Of a DNA stretch of 32,848 nucleotides, positions 6,443 through 14,194 are shown in pieces. The notes beneath the pieces are model-generated. The model searched no databases. It saw only the letters and a list, made by a program, of their open reading frames with translations, and was not told where the DNA came from. Position 1 is the stretch's first letter. Every line of letters starts with the position of its first letter. Both the position numbers and the translations under genes were made by a program. This DNA is from Acetobacteraceae bacterium (GTDB lineage: Bacteria; Pseudomonadota; Alphaproteobacteria; Acetobacterales; Acetobacteraceae): the NCBI GenBank assembly GCA_027323595.1, contig DAHWBL010000253.1, positions 1 through 32,848 of the forward strand, read 5' to 3'.

Positions 6443-8641
6443 ATGGATGCTCCCCTCGCCCGCCCGCTTGCCACCCGCCGCGCGCTGTTGCGGGCCGGGG
6501 GCTGTCTGATCGTGAGCTTCAGCCTCGCGCCCGAAGTGCGCGCCGCCGAGGACCAAACCGCGTTTCCGCTTGATCAGACCGACAGTTTTCTGGCCATCGA
6601 CCGCGCCGGCATCGTCACCATCCATAGCGGCAAGGTCGATCTGGGTACCGGCGCGCGGGCGACCTATCGGATGATCGTCGCCGAGGAACTCGATCTGGAT
6701 CCCGCGACATTGCAGATGGTGGAAGGCGACACCGCGCGCACGCCCAACCAGGGGCCGACCACCGGCAGCAACGGTGTGAGCACCGGGGGCATGCAGTTGC
6801 GCCATGCCGCGGCCACCGCGCGCGCCGGCCTGATGCGGCTTGCCGCGGACAGGCTCGGCGTGCCGGTGGAGCAGCTTCGTATGGAGCGCGGCGTCATCAA
6901 CGGCGGTGACAAGACGATCGATTTTGGCGCGCTGGTCGGCGGCGGGCGATTTGATTTGAAGCTCGATCCGAAGGCGCCCACCAAAGACCCGGCGCGGTAC
7001 CGGCTGATCGGCGGATCGATCCCGCGCCCGGACCTGCCGGGCAAGCTCACCGGCGCGCATGTCTATGTGCATGACTTCAAACTTCCTGACATGCTGCATG
7101 GTCGGGTGATCCGTCCGCCGGCGCTGGGTGCGCGCCTTTTAGAAGTTGGCGAGGCGCCGCTGCCGGGCGTGCGGGTGGTTCGGATCGGCGATTTCCTGGG
7201 CGTCGTCGCCGATGACGAGTGGGACGCGATCCGTGCCGCGCGCATGCTGAGCGCGCGTTGGTCGCAGCCGCGTGAACTGCCTGGCTCGGACAATATCTAC
7301 GAGCACGTGCGTTCGACGCCGATGGTGCGGACCGAGAGCCTGGCCGAGCATGGCAGCGGCGATCCGTTCGCCATCGCGGTGCGCACGGTTGCCGCGAGCT
7401 ATGAATGGCCGGCGCAGTCGCATGGCTCGATCGGACCATCCTGCGCGGTGGCCGATGTCACCGCGAGTGCGGCGACGATCTGGACCGCGAGCCAGGCGAC
7501 CCACAAATATCGTGATGTGTTCGCGACGTTTCTCGGGCTGCCGCGCGAGCAGGTGCGTCTGATCTATCTCGATGGTGCCGGCTGCTATGGCATGAACGGG
7601 CATGACGACGCGGCTGCCGATGCGGCGTTGTTGTCGCGCGCGGTGGGGCGGCCGGTGCGGGTGCAATGGTCGCGCGAGGATGAACTCGGCTGGGACCCCA
7701 AGGGGCCGCCGCAGGTGATCGACCGGCAGGCCGCGATCGATGCGTCGGACAATATCACCGGCTGGAAAACCACGGGGCTGCTGCCGCAGAACACGAAGGG
7801 GCTTCAGGCGGTGCCGCTGCTGGCGCCGCTCGCCGCCGGGCTGGATATCGCGGATGGGCAAAATGCCGGCCAGTTGCAGGGGAATCTGGAACCGCCGTAT
7901 GAATTTGCCCGCAGCTCGATCGCGGTGCGGTGGCTGCGCGACACGCCGTTGCGCGCATCAAACCTGCGTGCGCCTGGCAAGATCGCGAACGTGTTCGCGG
8001 TGGAATGTTTTCTGGACGAGCTCGCGGTGGCGACCGGCGCCGATCCGCTGGCGCTGCGGCTGGAGCTTTTGCCATCCTCACGAGGCCGGCAGGTGCTGCG
8101 CACCATGGCCAATCGGCTCGGCTGGAAGCCTCGGCTGTCTCCCGCGGTTGGGCAGGATTCCGTGGTGCTGCGTGGCCGCGGCATCGCCTACGTGCACTAC
8201 AAGGGCGCCGATAATCATGTCGCCACCGGCATCGAGGTCGCGGTGACCAGAACGACCGGGGCGATCGTGGTGGAACGCGTCGTCTGCGCGCATGATTGCG
8301 GGCAGATCATCAACCTCGACGGCACCCTCGCACAGGTCGAGGGCAGCATCCTGCAAACCCTCAGCCGTGCGCTGTTCGAGGAGGTCACCTTCGACCAGGG
8401 GCGGGTGACCAGCACCGACTGGGCGAGCTATCGGTTGCTGACGTTCCCTGATGTGCCAAGGATCGAAATCGATCTGCTCGACAATCCGGGCGGCCATCCG
8501 CTCGGTGCGGGCGAGGCCGCGACGACACCGGTGGCCGCGGCACTCGGCAACGCGATCTTCGACGCGACCGGGGTGCGGATGCGCCGGGTGCCGTTCAGCC
8601 CCGAGCGGTTGAAGGCCGGACTTGCCGGCCTTCCCGCCTGA
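6443..8641 (+). CDS. Molybdopterin-binding large subunit, isoquinoline 1-oxidoreductase beta-like, Tat-exported
   Basis: This 732-residue aldehyde oxidase/xanthine dehydrogenase-superfamily subunit is of the IorB type. The N-terminus carries a twin-arginine signal (TRRALLR at 11-17, hydrophobic stretch, VRAAE cleavage region near 36), so export as a folded complex with the small subunit is likely. The superfamily pattern is present: HSGKVDLGTG near the start of the mature protein, the YGMNGHDDAAADA cofactor loop, and GAGEAATTPV near the C-terminus with the catalytic glutamate at E691. Relatives hydroxylate N-heterocycles next to nitrogen, or oxidise aldehydes, with water as the oxygen source. 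The ribosome-binding site GGAGGG overlaps the end of the small-subunit gene. Other possibilities are a membrane-linked aldehyde dehydrogenase or a nicotinate dehydrogenase-like enzyme. Confidence 0.9.
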   Translation: MDAPLARPLATRRALLRAGGCLIVSFSLAPEVRAAEDQTAFPLDQTDSFLAIDRAGIVTIHSGKVDLGTGARATYRMIVAEELDLDPATLQMVEGDTARTPNQGPTTGSNGVSTGGMQLRHAAATARAGLMRLAADRLGVPVEQLRMERGVINGGDKTIDFGALVGGGRFDLKLDPKAPTKDPARYRLIGGSIPRPDLPGKLTGAHVYVHDFKLPDMLHGRVIRPPALGARLLEVGEAPLPGVRVVRIGDFLGVVADDEWDAIRAARMLSARWSQPRELPGSDNIYEHVRSTPMVRTESLAEHGSGDPFAIAVRTVAASYEWPAQSHGSIGPSCAVADVTASAATIWTASQATHKYRDVFATFLGLPREQVRLIYLDGAGCYGMNGHDDAAADAALLSRAVGRPVRVQWSREDELGWDPKGPPQVIDRQAAIDASDNITGWKTTGLLPQNTKGLQAVPLLAPLAAGLDIADGQNAGQLQGNLEPPYEFARSSIAVRWLRDTPLRASNLRAPGKIANVFAVECFLDELAVATGADPLALRLELLPSSRGRQVLRTMANRLGWKPRLSPAVGQDSVVLRGRGIAYVHYKGADNHVATGIEVAVTRTTGAIVVERVVCAHDCGQIINLDGTLAQVEGSILQTLSRALFEEVTFDQGRVTSTDWASYRLLTFPDVPRIEIDLLDNPGGHPLGAGEAATTPVAAALGNAIFDATGVRMRRVPFSPERLKAGLAGLPA
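8611..8633. terminator. Candidate hairpin at a convergent gene end
   Basis: A perfect 9-bp stem (GAAGGCCGG / CCGGCCTTC) with a 5-base loop lies in the last codons of the molybdenum subunit gene, just before the convergent amidohydrolase stop at 8649. There is no T-run on either side, so it is at best a non-canonical bidirectional terminator. Confidence 0.35.
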
Positions 8642-8648
8642 GCGACCT

Positions 8649-9860
8649 TCAGCGCGGGAAGCGCGCCGAGACGTCGATGTTGAACAGCTTCGCCGCGGTC
8701 TCGCCAAGGATGTTGCGCCGCGCCTGTTCGGACAGGAAATCGAGGTCCCACACGGTGGTCGGCAGGTCCATGTCCCAATGCGGATAATCCGATGAATAGA
8801 GCAACTGGGTCTCGGCGTTGATCATCTGCATCGTCACCTCGAGCGCGGCGCGGTTGTTCACCGTCTCCATCGGCTGGGTCGAGTAATACATCTGGCGCAT
8901 ATAGTCGCTCGGCAGATGTTTCAGCGCCGGTGCCTCCGACGAGCGCATGCGGTAGTCATTGTCCAGCCGCTGCATCAGCCACGGTATCCAGGCAAGCCCG
9001 CTTTCGATCCAGATCACCTTGAGTTTGGGGAAGCGCTCAGGCAGCCCGTTGATCACCCAGTTGGCGCAATGCACCGCGTTGAACACGGTGAAGCCCACCG
9101 CGTGGGCGGTGATGAAACGGTTCGCCACCGAGATGAGCTGGTCGTTCCAGTGGTAGGAGGCATGAAACGCGATCGGCAGGCCGAGCTCCTCCAGCAGCGC
9201 GTAGGTTTTCATGTAGGCATTGTCGGCCACCGATTTATAGCGGGTGGACACCACCATGAACCCGACCACGCCCTTGCGGCCGGCGAACTCCTTGACGATG
9301 TTGTAGGTGGCTTCGGGATCGTTGAAGGGCAGGTACAGCATCGAGCGCAGCCGGTCGTTCGACGGCAGCACGTTCTCGCAGATCCAGCGATTATAGGCGC
9401 GGGCGAGATTCGCCTCGATCTCGGGCTGGGGGTGCAGCCCCAGGAACAGCATGGGGGTGGGAAACAGGCAGGCGTAATCGACGCACAGCGCGTCCATCCA
9501 GCGCAGCGTCTGCGCCACTTCGCGCGACAGGCCGGGCGCTTCCACCTTCTCGCCCTTGCGCATCTGGTAGCGCATCACCCGCCCGCCCATGTCCTGATAG
9601 CCTGGCTGGTCCATCAGCATGGCCGCCGGGCCCTTGTAGCTGAAGGTGTTGAGCGCGATCTGGCGCAGATTGGGGTCGTCGATATATTGCAGGATCGGAC
9701 CAAAATTGTCGGTTTCGTAGTGATGGCAATCGACATCGATCACCAGCATCTTGTCCAGGCCGCGCTTTTCGGCCTCGGCGCGAGCGTGGCGCAGATGTTT
9801 GCCGCTGTCGAAATCATCGACGGTGCGGTTGTAATCGGGGTCGCTCGAATGAAACAGCAT
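8649..9860 (-). CDS. Amidohydrolase-2 family metal-dependent hydrolase or decarboxylase
   Basis: This 403-residue TIM-barrel protein is of the amidohydrolase_2 (ACMSD-like) family. The first metal motif is DVDCHHYE, giving D44/H46 with E49 in the place often held by the second histidine. This is the DxHxxE variant common in catabolic operons. Further elements are the AFHASYH strand, the FNAVHCANWVINGLPERFP segment followed by KLKVIWIESG, and SSDYPHWDMD near the C-terminus with the final Asp. Members hydrolyse lactones or amides, or decarboxylate aromatic and enol acids. An AGGAGAGG ribosome-binding site precedes the ATG. The gene lies 10 bp after the Rieske gene and must be co-transcribed with it. 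It is likely controlled by the LysR protein at 10380-11288. The exact reaction is unknown. Confidence 0.88.
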   Translation of the reverse strand: MLFHSSDPDYNRTVDDFDSGKHLRHARAEAEKRGLDKMLVIDVDCHHYETDNFGPILQYIDDPNLRQIALNTFSYKGPAAMLMDQPGYQDMGGRVMRYQMRKGEKVEAPGLSREVAQTLRWMDALCVDYACLFPTPMLFLGLHPQPEIEANLARAYNRWICENVLPSNDRLRSMLYLPFNDPEATYNIVKEFAGRKGVVGFMVVSTRYKSVADNAYMKTYALLEELGLPIAFHASYHWNDQLISVANRFITAHAVGFTVFNAVHCANWVINGLPERFPKLKVIWIESGLAWIPWLMQRLDNDYRMRSSEAPALKHLPSDYMRQMYYSTQPMETVNNRAALEVTMQMINAETQLLYSSDYPHWDMDLPTTVWDLDFLSEQARRNILGETAAKLFNIDVSARFPR

Positions 9861-9870
9861 GGTGCCTCTC

Positions 9871-10251
9871 CTATTGCGCGGCCGGCAGGCGGACGAACAC
9901 GTCGCCGTCGCGCTCGATCACCTCGAAGCGACGCAGCGCGAAACGCGGGTCTCCGGCGGTGCGCCCGGTGGCGATGTCGAATTCCCAGCCGTGCCAGGGA
10001 CAGACCAGATTGAGCCGCGTGCTGTCGAAGCGCATGCCGTGATAGGTGTGATCCGCGGCGAGCACCTCCTCGACCTTGTGGATCAGCATGCCCTCGCAGA
10101 CCGGTCCGCCCTGATGCGGACAATGGTTGGAAAATGCGTGCAGCCGCCCCTGGGCACGCAACACGCCGACCTCGCGCGCGCCGTGCACGATGATCCGCCG
10201 CTCCCCTTCGCCCGCCAGTTCGGCGGCGTGCGCCACGAACACGTCCTGCAT
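9871..10251 (-). CDS. Rieske [2Fe-2S] protein with extended inter-motif loop
   Basis: This 126-residue single-domain Rieske protein has ligands C44/H46 (CPHQGG) and C84/H87 (CPWHGWEFD). The gap between H46 and C84 is 37 residues, about 20 more than in typical ferredoxins such as BphF. The extra stretch (about residues 52-76) contains HKVEEVLAADHTYHGMRFD. The ATG at 10251 is chosen because GGGGGAG lies 7 bases upstream; an in-frame upstream start at 10293 has no such site. Rieske ferredoxins normally serve ring-hydroxylating oxygenases, but no oxygenase alpha subunit or reductase is encoded in this window. It may serve a distant oxygenase, or play an unknown role with the co-transcribed amidohydrolase. 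Confidence 0.88.
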   Translation of the reverse strand: MQDVFVAHAAELAGEGERRIIVHGAREVGVLRAQGRLHAFSNHCPHQGGPVCEGMLIHKVEEVLAADHTYHGMRFDSTRLNLVCPWHGWEFDIATGRTAGDPRFALRRFEVIERDGDVFVRLPAAQ

Positions 10252-10334
10252 GCGTTGTCTCCCCCGATCACCCGTTGGATATGTTCTGACCATTGCCCGG
10301 GCGCGGGCGCAACGGCGGAATTTTCGCGGGGCAC

Positions 10335-10349
10335 ATGAATTTTCTTCAT
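10335..10349. promoter_or_regulatory. LysR-type box ATGAA-N5-TTCAT
   Basis: A perfect 5+5 inverted repeat with 5-base spacer has the classic T-N11-A geometry (T10336, A10348). It lies between the divergent Rieske gene (start 10251) and LysR gene (start 10380), where LysR proteins usually bind both to autoregulate and to activate the divergent unit. The same core recurs at 12678-12692 in front of the MFS/Cox-type operons, which strongly supports a real site. Confidence 0.65.
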
Positions 10350-10379
10350 CGTCCCGGCGATCGCGGCTATAAGGCCGCC

Positions 10380-11288
10380 ATGATCCGCCGCCTGCCCTCG
10401 CTTGCCTCGCTGCGCGCCTTCGAGGCCGCCGCCCGCCACATGAGCTTCACCCGCGCCGCCGCCGAGCTGAACCTCACCCAGACGGCGGTGAGCCACCAGA
10501 TCCGCAATCTGGAGGAGCATCTGGGCCTGGCTTTGTTCCAGCGGGAGCGCAACTCGCTGCTGCTCACCGCCGCGGCGCGCGACTATCTGGAATCGATCCG
10601 CGCGATCCTGCTCCAGCTCGCCGAGGCGACCGACCGCACCGCCGATCGGGGTCGCGACGAGGTGCTGACATTGGCCTGTCTGAACACCTTCGCGATCAAG
10701 TGTCTGCTGCCGGCGCTGGGCGCCTTCCGGGCCGCCGCACCGGGAATTTCGCTGCGCATCCGCACGGTGATCTCGTTCGATAACCTGCCGCGCCACGACT
10801 ATGATGTCGGCATCCGTTACGGTGTCGGTGACTGGCCGGGACATGTCTGTCAGCGGATCACCTATGATGAGCTGCTGCCGGTCTGTGCGCCCGATCTCGC
10901 GCGCCGGCTGCACAGCCCCGCTGATCTGGCCGCCGAGGTCTGCATCCGCACCATTTCGCCCAATCTGCGCGATGACTGGCCGCTGTGGCTCGACCAGGCC
11001 GGGCTGCGCGATCTGGCGTTCGCCGACGAGCTGACCAGCGATTTTCTGGCGATCTCGCTGCAGGCTGCGGTGGACGGGCTGGGGGTGGCGATGGGGCGTG
11101 GGGCGGTGGTGGCCGAGGACCTGGCGCGCGGGCGGCTGGTGGCGCCGTTCGGGCTGCGCGTGCCAACCCGGCTTGGCTATCACATCGCCGCCCCCGAGGA
11201 CCGCGCCGGTCGCGCCAAGGTTGCCGTGTTCACCAACTGGGCGATGGCACGCTTCACCCCGCTGTCGGGGCCGCCGCCGCGCTCCTGA
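10380..11288 (+). CDS. LysR-family regulator, GcvA-like
   Basis: This 302-residue transcription factor has an N-terminal winged helix (about residues 3-62: LPSLASLRAFEAAARHMSF, then TRAAAELNLTQTAVSHQIRN) and a C-terminal periplasmic-binding-like effector domain with the DVGIRYG strand typical of the GcvA-like branch. The frame is open further upstream, but the ATG at 10380 gives the standard family start, and the upstream codons overlap the operator. The gene is divergent from the Rieske/amidohydrolase unit. An inverted repeat with T-N11-A geometry lies 31 bp before its start and a longer copy lies at 12674-12696, so it probably governs both neighbouring units. The inducer is unknown and presumably a pathway intermediate. 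Confidence 0.93.
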   Translation: MIRRLPSLASLRAFEAAARHMSFTRAAAELNLTQTAVSHQIRNLEEHLGLALFQRERNSLLLTAAARDYLESIRAILLQLAEATDRTADRGRDEVLTLACLNTFAIKCLLPALGAFRAAAPGISLRIRTVISFDNLPRHDYDVGIRYGVGDWPGHVCQRITYDELLPVCAPDLARRLHSPADLAAEVCIRTISPNLRDDWPLWLDQAGLRDLAFADELTSDFLAISLQAAVDGLGVAMGRGAVVAEDLARGRLVAPFGLRVPTRLGYHIAAPEDRAGRAKVAVFTNWAMARFTPLSGPPPRS

Positions 11289-11300
11289 GGCGCGATCAGG
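11284..11300. terminator. Weak inverted repeat spanning both convergent stop codons
   Basis: CCTGA and TCAGG are separated by 7 bases and span the stop codons of the convergent LysR and MFS genes. The stem is only 5 bp and there is no T-run, so a terminator role is doubtful. Confidence 0.2.
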
Positions 11301-12573
11301 CCGCGCGCGGGACCGCCTCCGGCAGCTCCTCGACGAACGGCTGGTCGGGCCGCAGCCAGTGCGCCAGCACCGCGCCGACCAGCAGCAACCCGATCGACAT
11401 CGCGAACGGCCATTGCCACGAGCCGGTGAGGTCCACCGCGAGCCCGAAGCAGAGCGGCGAGAGAATCCCGGCCGCGGCGAAGCCGATGCTGAGATATCCC
11501 CCCGCGGTGCCGGAATAGCGTGGCGCGATGTCCAGGGTGCACAGCCACAGCGGGCCGACCGCGATTTCGAGGAAGAACAGCGCGATGGTCAGCGCAAGCG
11601 CGACGGTGGTGAGATCGGTGGTGATCAGCACGGTGCACAGCGCGAGGAAGGTGAGCAACAGCCCGACGGTGATCTGCCAGGTGCGGGCGATCTCCAGCCG
11701 GCCGGTGCGGCGATAGAGGAAATCGCTGAGCAGCCCGCCAGCGGCGTCGCCGAGCACGCCGCCGAGCAGGATGCCGCCGGAGAACAGCGCCGAGCCTTTC
11801 AAATTCATGTGATATTCCTGCAGAAAGAAGGTCGGCAGCCAGGTCAGATAGACCCAAAGCGTCCAGCCGTAGCAGAAGAAGGTGGCGCTGAGCGGCCATA
11901 GCCGGATGCCCAGCCGCTTGAGCGGGATGCGCTCGCCGGGCACGCGCGGGCGGATCGGGCGCAGGCGCGCGAGTTCGGCGGCCGAGACCCGTGGGTGCTG
12001 GGCGGGGTCGTCGCGGAACCAAGCATACCAGATCACCGCGCACAGCAAGGTGGCGACGCCGACGATGTAGAAGGAGCTGCGCCAGTTGGTCGCCAGGATC
12101 AGCGTGGCGATCAGCGGCGGGGTGATGGCGGTGGCGACGCGGGCGAAGGCGTGGGTGAAGCCCTGGCCGAAGCCCCAGCGTTCCTGCGGCAGCCAGTTGG
12201 TCATCGCGCGGGTCATGGTGGACAGCGCGGCACCTTCACCCAGCCCGACCAGGGCGCGCGCGCCGATCAGCCCGGCCATGCCGCCGGCGGCACCGGTGAG
12301 CAACGTGCCGGCGGCGAAGGACAGCATATACAACGTGAACACCCGGCGCGGGCCAAACCGGTCGGCGAGCCAGCCGCCGAACAGGGTGATCGCGGCATAG
12401 GGATAGGAGAAGGCCGAGAACACCAGCCCCAGATCGGTGTTGGACAGATGCAGCTCGCGGCGCATCTCACCGGCGGCGGTGCCGATGTTGGCGCGATCCA
12501 CGTAGAGGATGAAATACATCAGGCAGATCAGCAGAAAAGTCAGATTCGTTGTTTTCAGCCGCGGCCTGTCCAT
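11296..12573 (-). CDS. MFS transporter, anion:cation symporter (ACS) family
   Basis: This 425-residue polytopic membrane protein has about 12 transmembrane segments in two halves. TM1 ends in the ACS signature LMYFILYVDRANIG, and the TM2-3 loop carries motif A (GGWLADRFGPRRVF, about 66-79). ACS members import organic anions such as phthalate, tartrate, glucarate or hydroxylated aromatic acids with protons. The ATG at 12573 is preceded by AAGGGGGAAA. An in-frame start 45 bases upstream lacks such a site. The gene diverges from the Cox-type molybdenum hydroxylase operon and shares its 271-bp regulatory region, which contains a strong LysR-type inverted repeat. It probably takes up the substrate of that pathway. 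Confidence 0.92.
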   Translation of the reverse strand: MDRPRLKTTNLTFLLICLMYFILYVDRANIGTAAGEMRRELHLSNTDLGLVFSAFSYPYAAITLFGGWLADRFGPRRVFTLYMLSFAAGTLLTGAAGGMAGLIGARALVGLGEGAALSTMTRAMTNWLPQERWGFGQGFTHAFARVATAITPPLIATLILATNWRSSFYIVGVATLLCAVIWYAWFRDDPAQHPRVSAAELARLRPIRPRVPGERIPLKRLGIRLWPLSATFFCYGWTLWVYLTWLPTFFLQEYHMNLKGSALFSGGILLGGVLGDAAGGLLSDFLYRRTGRLEIARTWQITVGLLLTFLALCTVLITTDLTTVALALTIALFFLEIAVGPLWLCTLDIAPRYSGTAGGYLSIGFAAAGILSPLCFGLAVDLTGSWQWPFAMSIGLLLVGAVLAHWLRPDQPFVEELPEAVPRAA

Positions 12574-12673
12574 GTGCGTTTCCCCCTTGTGATCCCGCCG
12601 GCCGCTTGATTGCGACACTCAATTGCACCATCGCCGGGTCCGCGTTCTGGCGCGACCACGAATTGCATGCCCT

Positions 12674-12696
12674 TGGGATGAAGTTTATTCATCCCA
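12674..12696. promoter_or_regulatory. Extended LysR-type operator, TGGGATGAA-N5-TTCATCCCA
   Basis: A perfect 9+9 inverted repeat around a 5-base spacer lies in the 271-bp region between the divergent MFS gene (start 12573) and the CoxG-like gene (start 12845). Its core ATGAA-N5-TTCAT is identical to the box at 10335-10349 beside the LysR gene, including T-N11-A geometry (T12679, A12691). A symmetrical 18-base match is very unlikely by chance in GC-rich DNA. Confidence 0.75.
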
Positions 12697-12730
12697 TATC
12701 CCCGACGCCGGCGCCATACCGCCCGGATCG

Positions 12731-12759
12731 TTGACAGCACGGCGATCCGGCTGCAAAGC
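12731..12759 (+). promoter_or_regulatory. Possible promoter of the Cox-type operon
   Basis: A perfect -35 hexamer TTGACA (12731-12736) lies downstream of the operator. No good -10 follows at the usual spacing (CAAAGC at 17 bases), as is common for promoters that need an activator. The rest of the region 12574-12844 holds the operator and a half-site copy, with no convincing small gene. Confidence 0.35.
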
Positions 12760-12773
12760 CTGCGGCACGTCAG

Positions 12774-12783
12774 TTGGGATGAA
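12774..12783 (+). repeat. Half-site copy TTGGGATGAA
   Basis: These ten bases repeat exactly the left arm of the operator (12673-12682), 101 bp downstream and in the same orientation, within the leader of the CoxG-like gene. It may be a secondary LysR contact site. Confidence 0.4.
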
Positions 12784-12844
12784 ACAGCGTGCGGGTGATC
12801 GACGTCCAGGCATCACGCGGCCGCTTGCAGGTGGGTATGTCAAC

Positions 12845-13336
12845 ATGAAATTCGACGGCGGCTTCACCGTTCCGGCTGAGCGTGAGATCGTGTTCGCCCG
12901 GCTCAATGACCCGCATTTCTTCGCCTCCTGCCTCGATGGGGTGAGCGAGCTCGTCGAGGTCGATCCGACGCATTTCACCGCCCGGCTGGCCACCCGCATC
13001 GCCTACATCAAGTTCAACTTCGCCATCTCCGTCGAGATCGCCGAGATCGTCGCGCCGAGCCGGGTGGTGGCCAAATCCGAGGGCACACCGCTGGGCATCG
13101 TGGGGCGGCTGACCGCGCTCGCCACCGCGGATCTGCAGGCGAGCGTGGCCGAGGATGGCAGCGCGCAGACCGAGGTGACCTACGAGATCGACGTGTCGCT
13201 TGCCGGCAAGCTTGGCAGCATCGGCCAGCCGGTGCTGCGCTCCAAGGCGCGCGAGATGGAGCGATCGTTCGTCGAGAAGCTGCACGCCGCCTTCGCGACC
13301 GCGCCGGATGGCACCGTCCAGGAGATCGTATCATGA
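12845..13336 (+). CDS. CoxG-like SRPBCC family protein
   Basis: This 163-residue protein has the CoxG/SRPBCC pattern: an N-terminal MKFDGGFTVPAEREIVF start, the NDPHFFASCLDGVSELVEVD segment (equivalent to the family's P..la.ClPG.e), and a C-terminal membrane-association-type helix. CoxG proteins accompany Cox-type molybdenum hydroxylases and in carboxydotrophs help recruit the enzyme to the membrane. The frame is open upstream, but the ATG at 12845 fits the family start and the upstream codons lie in the regulatory region. It overlaps the next gene by 4 bases and is the first gene of the operon. Other Cox maturation genes (coxD, coxE, coxF) are not in this window. Confidence 0.88.
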   Translation: MKFDGGFTVPAEREIVFARLNDPHFFASCLDGVSELVEVDPTHFTARLATRIAYIKFNFAISVEIAEIVAPSRVVAKSEGTPLGIVGRLTALATADLQASVAEDGSAQTEVTYEIDVSLAGKLGSIGQPVLRSKAREMERSFVEKLHAAFATAPDGTVQEIVS

Positions 13337-14193
13337 GAGGCTTCGAGTTCCTTCGCCCCGGCACGCTGAACGAGGCATCGGCGCTGCTCGCCACCGGTGA
13401 CGCGGCGGCGCGGCCTTTCGCCGGCGGCACCGGGCTGATGCTGATGATGAAGACCGGTGTGTTCTCGCCCTCGCGCCTGGTGTGCCTGCGGCAGACCGAG
13501 GCCGAGCATCGCGCCATCACGCCGACCGGGGATGGCGGCGCGCGCATCGGCGCGTTGGCGAGCCTCAGCCAGATCGAGCATGATCCGCTGCTGTGCCGGC
13601 TCGCCCCGGTGATCGCGCGCACCATGACGACGCTGGCCAATGTGCGGGTGCGCAATGTGGCGCGCATCGGCGGCACGCTGGCGCATGGCGACCCGCACAT
13701 GGACATGCCGCCGACGCTGGCCGCGTTGCGCGCGAGCGTGGTCACCAGCGGCACCGCCAGCCGCACCGTGCCGGTCGAGGCGCTCTATGCCGGCTATTAT
13801 GAAACCATCCTTCAGCCCGGCGAGCTGATCTCGGCCGTGCTGCTGCCCGATCAGACAGGCTGGCACAGTGTTTATCTGAAATGCACGACCCGCAGCGCGG
13901 ATGACTGGCCGGCGCTGGGGGTGGCGGTGTCGGTGCGCATGGACGGCACCACGATCACCGACAGCAGGGTGATCATTTCGGCCGCGACCGAAAAACTGAC
14001 CCGTGTTGCCGCCGCCGAGGCGGTGCTGAACGGGGCAACCGCGGGGCTTGCGGCATTCACCGCGGCGGGAGAGGCGGCGCGCGCGGTGGAGACGATCGAG
14101 GATGCGCGCGGCTCGGCCGCCTACAAGACCGAGCTGGTCGGGGTTTATGTGCGGCGCGCGTTGCAGCAGGCCACCGGCGCGGGAGGGAACTGA
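13333..14193 (+). CDS. FAD-binding medium subunit of molybdenum hydroxylase (CoxM/CutM-like)
   Basis: This 286-residue subunit belongs to the xanthine dehydrogenase/CO dehydrogenase FAD family. The two FAD phosphate-binding elements are visible as FAGGTGLMLMMKTG near residues 31-44 and TLANVRVRNVARIGGTLAHG near residues 99-118. The C-terminal CO dehydrogenase flavoprotein domain follows. It moves electrons from the [2Fe-2S] subunit to the external acceptor. It lacks the inserted [4Fe-4S] loop seen in 4-hydroxybenzoyl-CoA reductase beta subunits, judging by its ordinary length and few cysteines. The ATG overlaps the CoxG-like stop by 4 bases. The next gene starts 1 base after its stop. Confidence 0.92.
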   Translation: MRGFEFLRPGTLNEASALLATGDAAARPFAGGTGLMLMMKTGVFSPSRLVCLRQTEAEHRAITPTGDGGARIGALASLSQIEHDPLLCRLAPVIARTMTTLANVRVRNVARIGGTLAHGDPHMDMPPTLAALRASVVTSGTASRTVPVEALYAGYYETILQPGELISAVLLPDQTGWHSVYLKCTTRSADDWPALGVAVSVRMDGTTITDSRVIISAATEKLTRVAAAEAVLNGATAGLAAFTAAGEAARAVETIEDARGSAAYKTELVGVYVRRALQQATGAGGN

Positions 14194-14194
14194 G

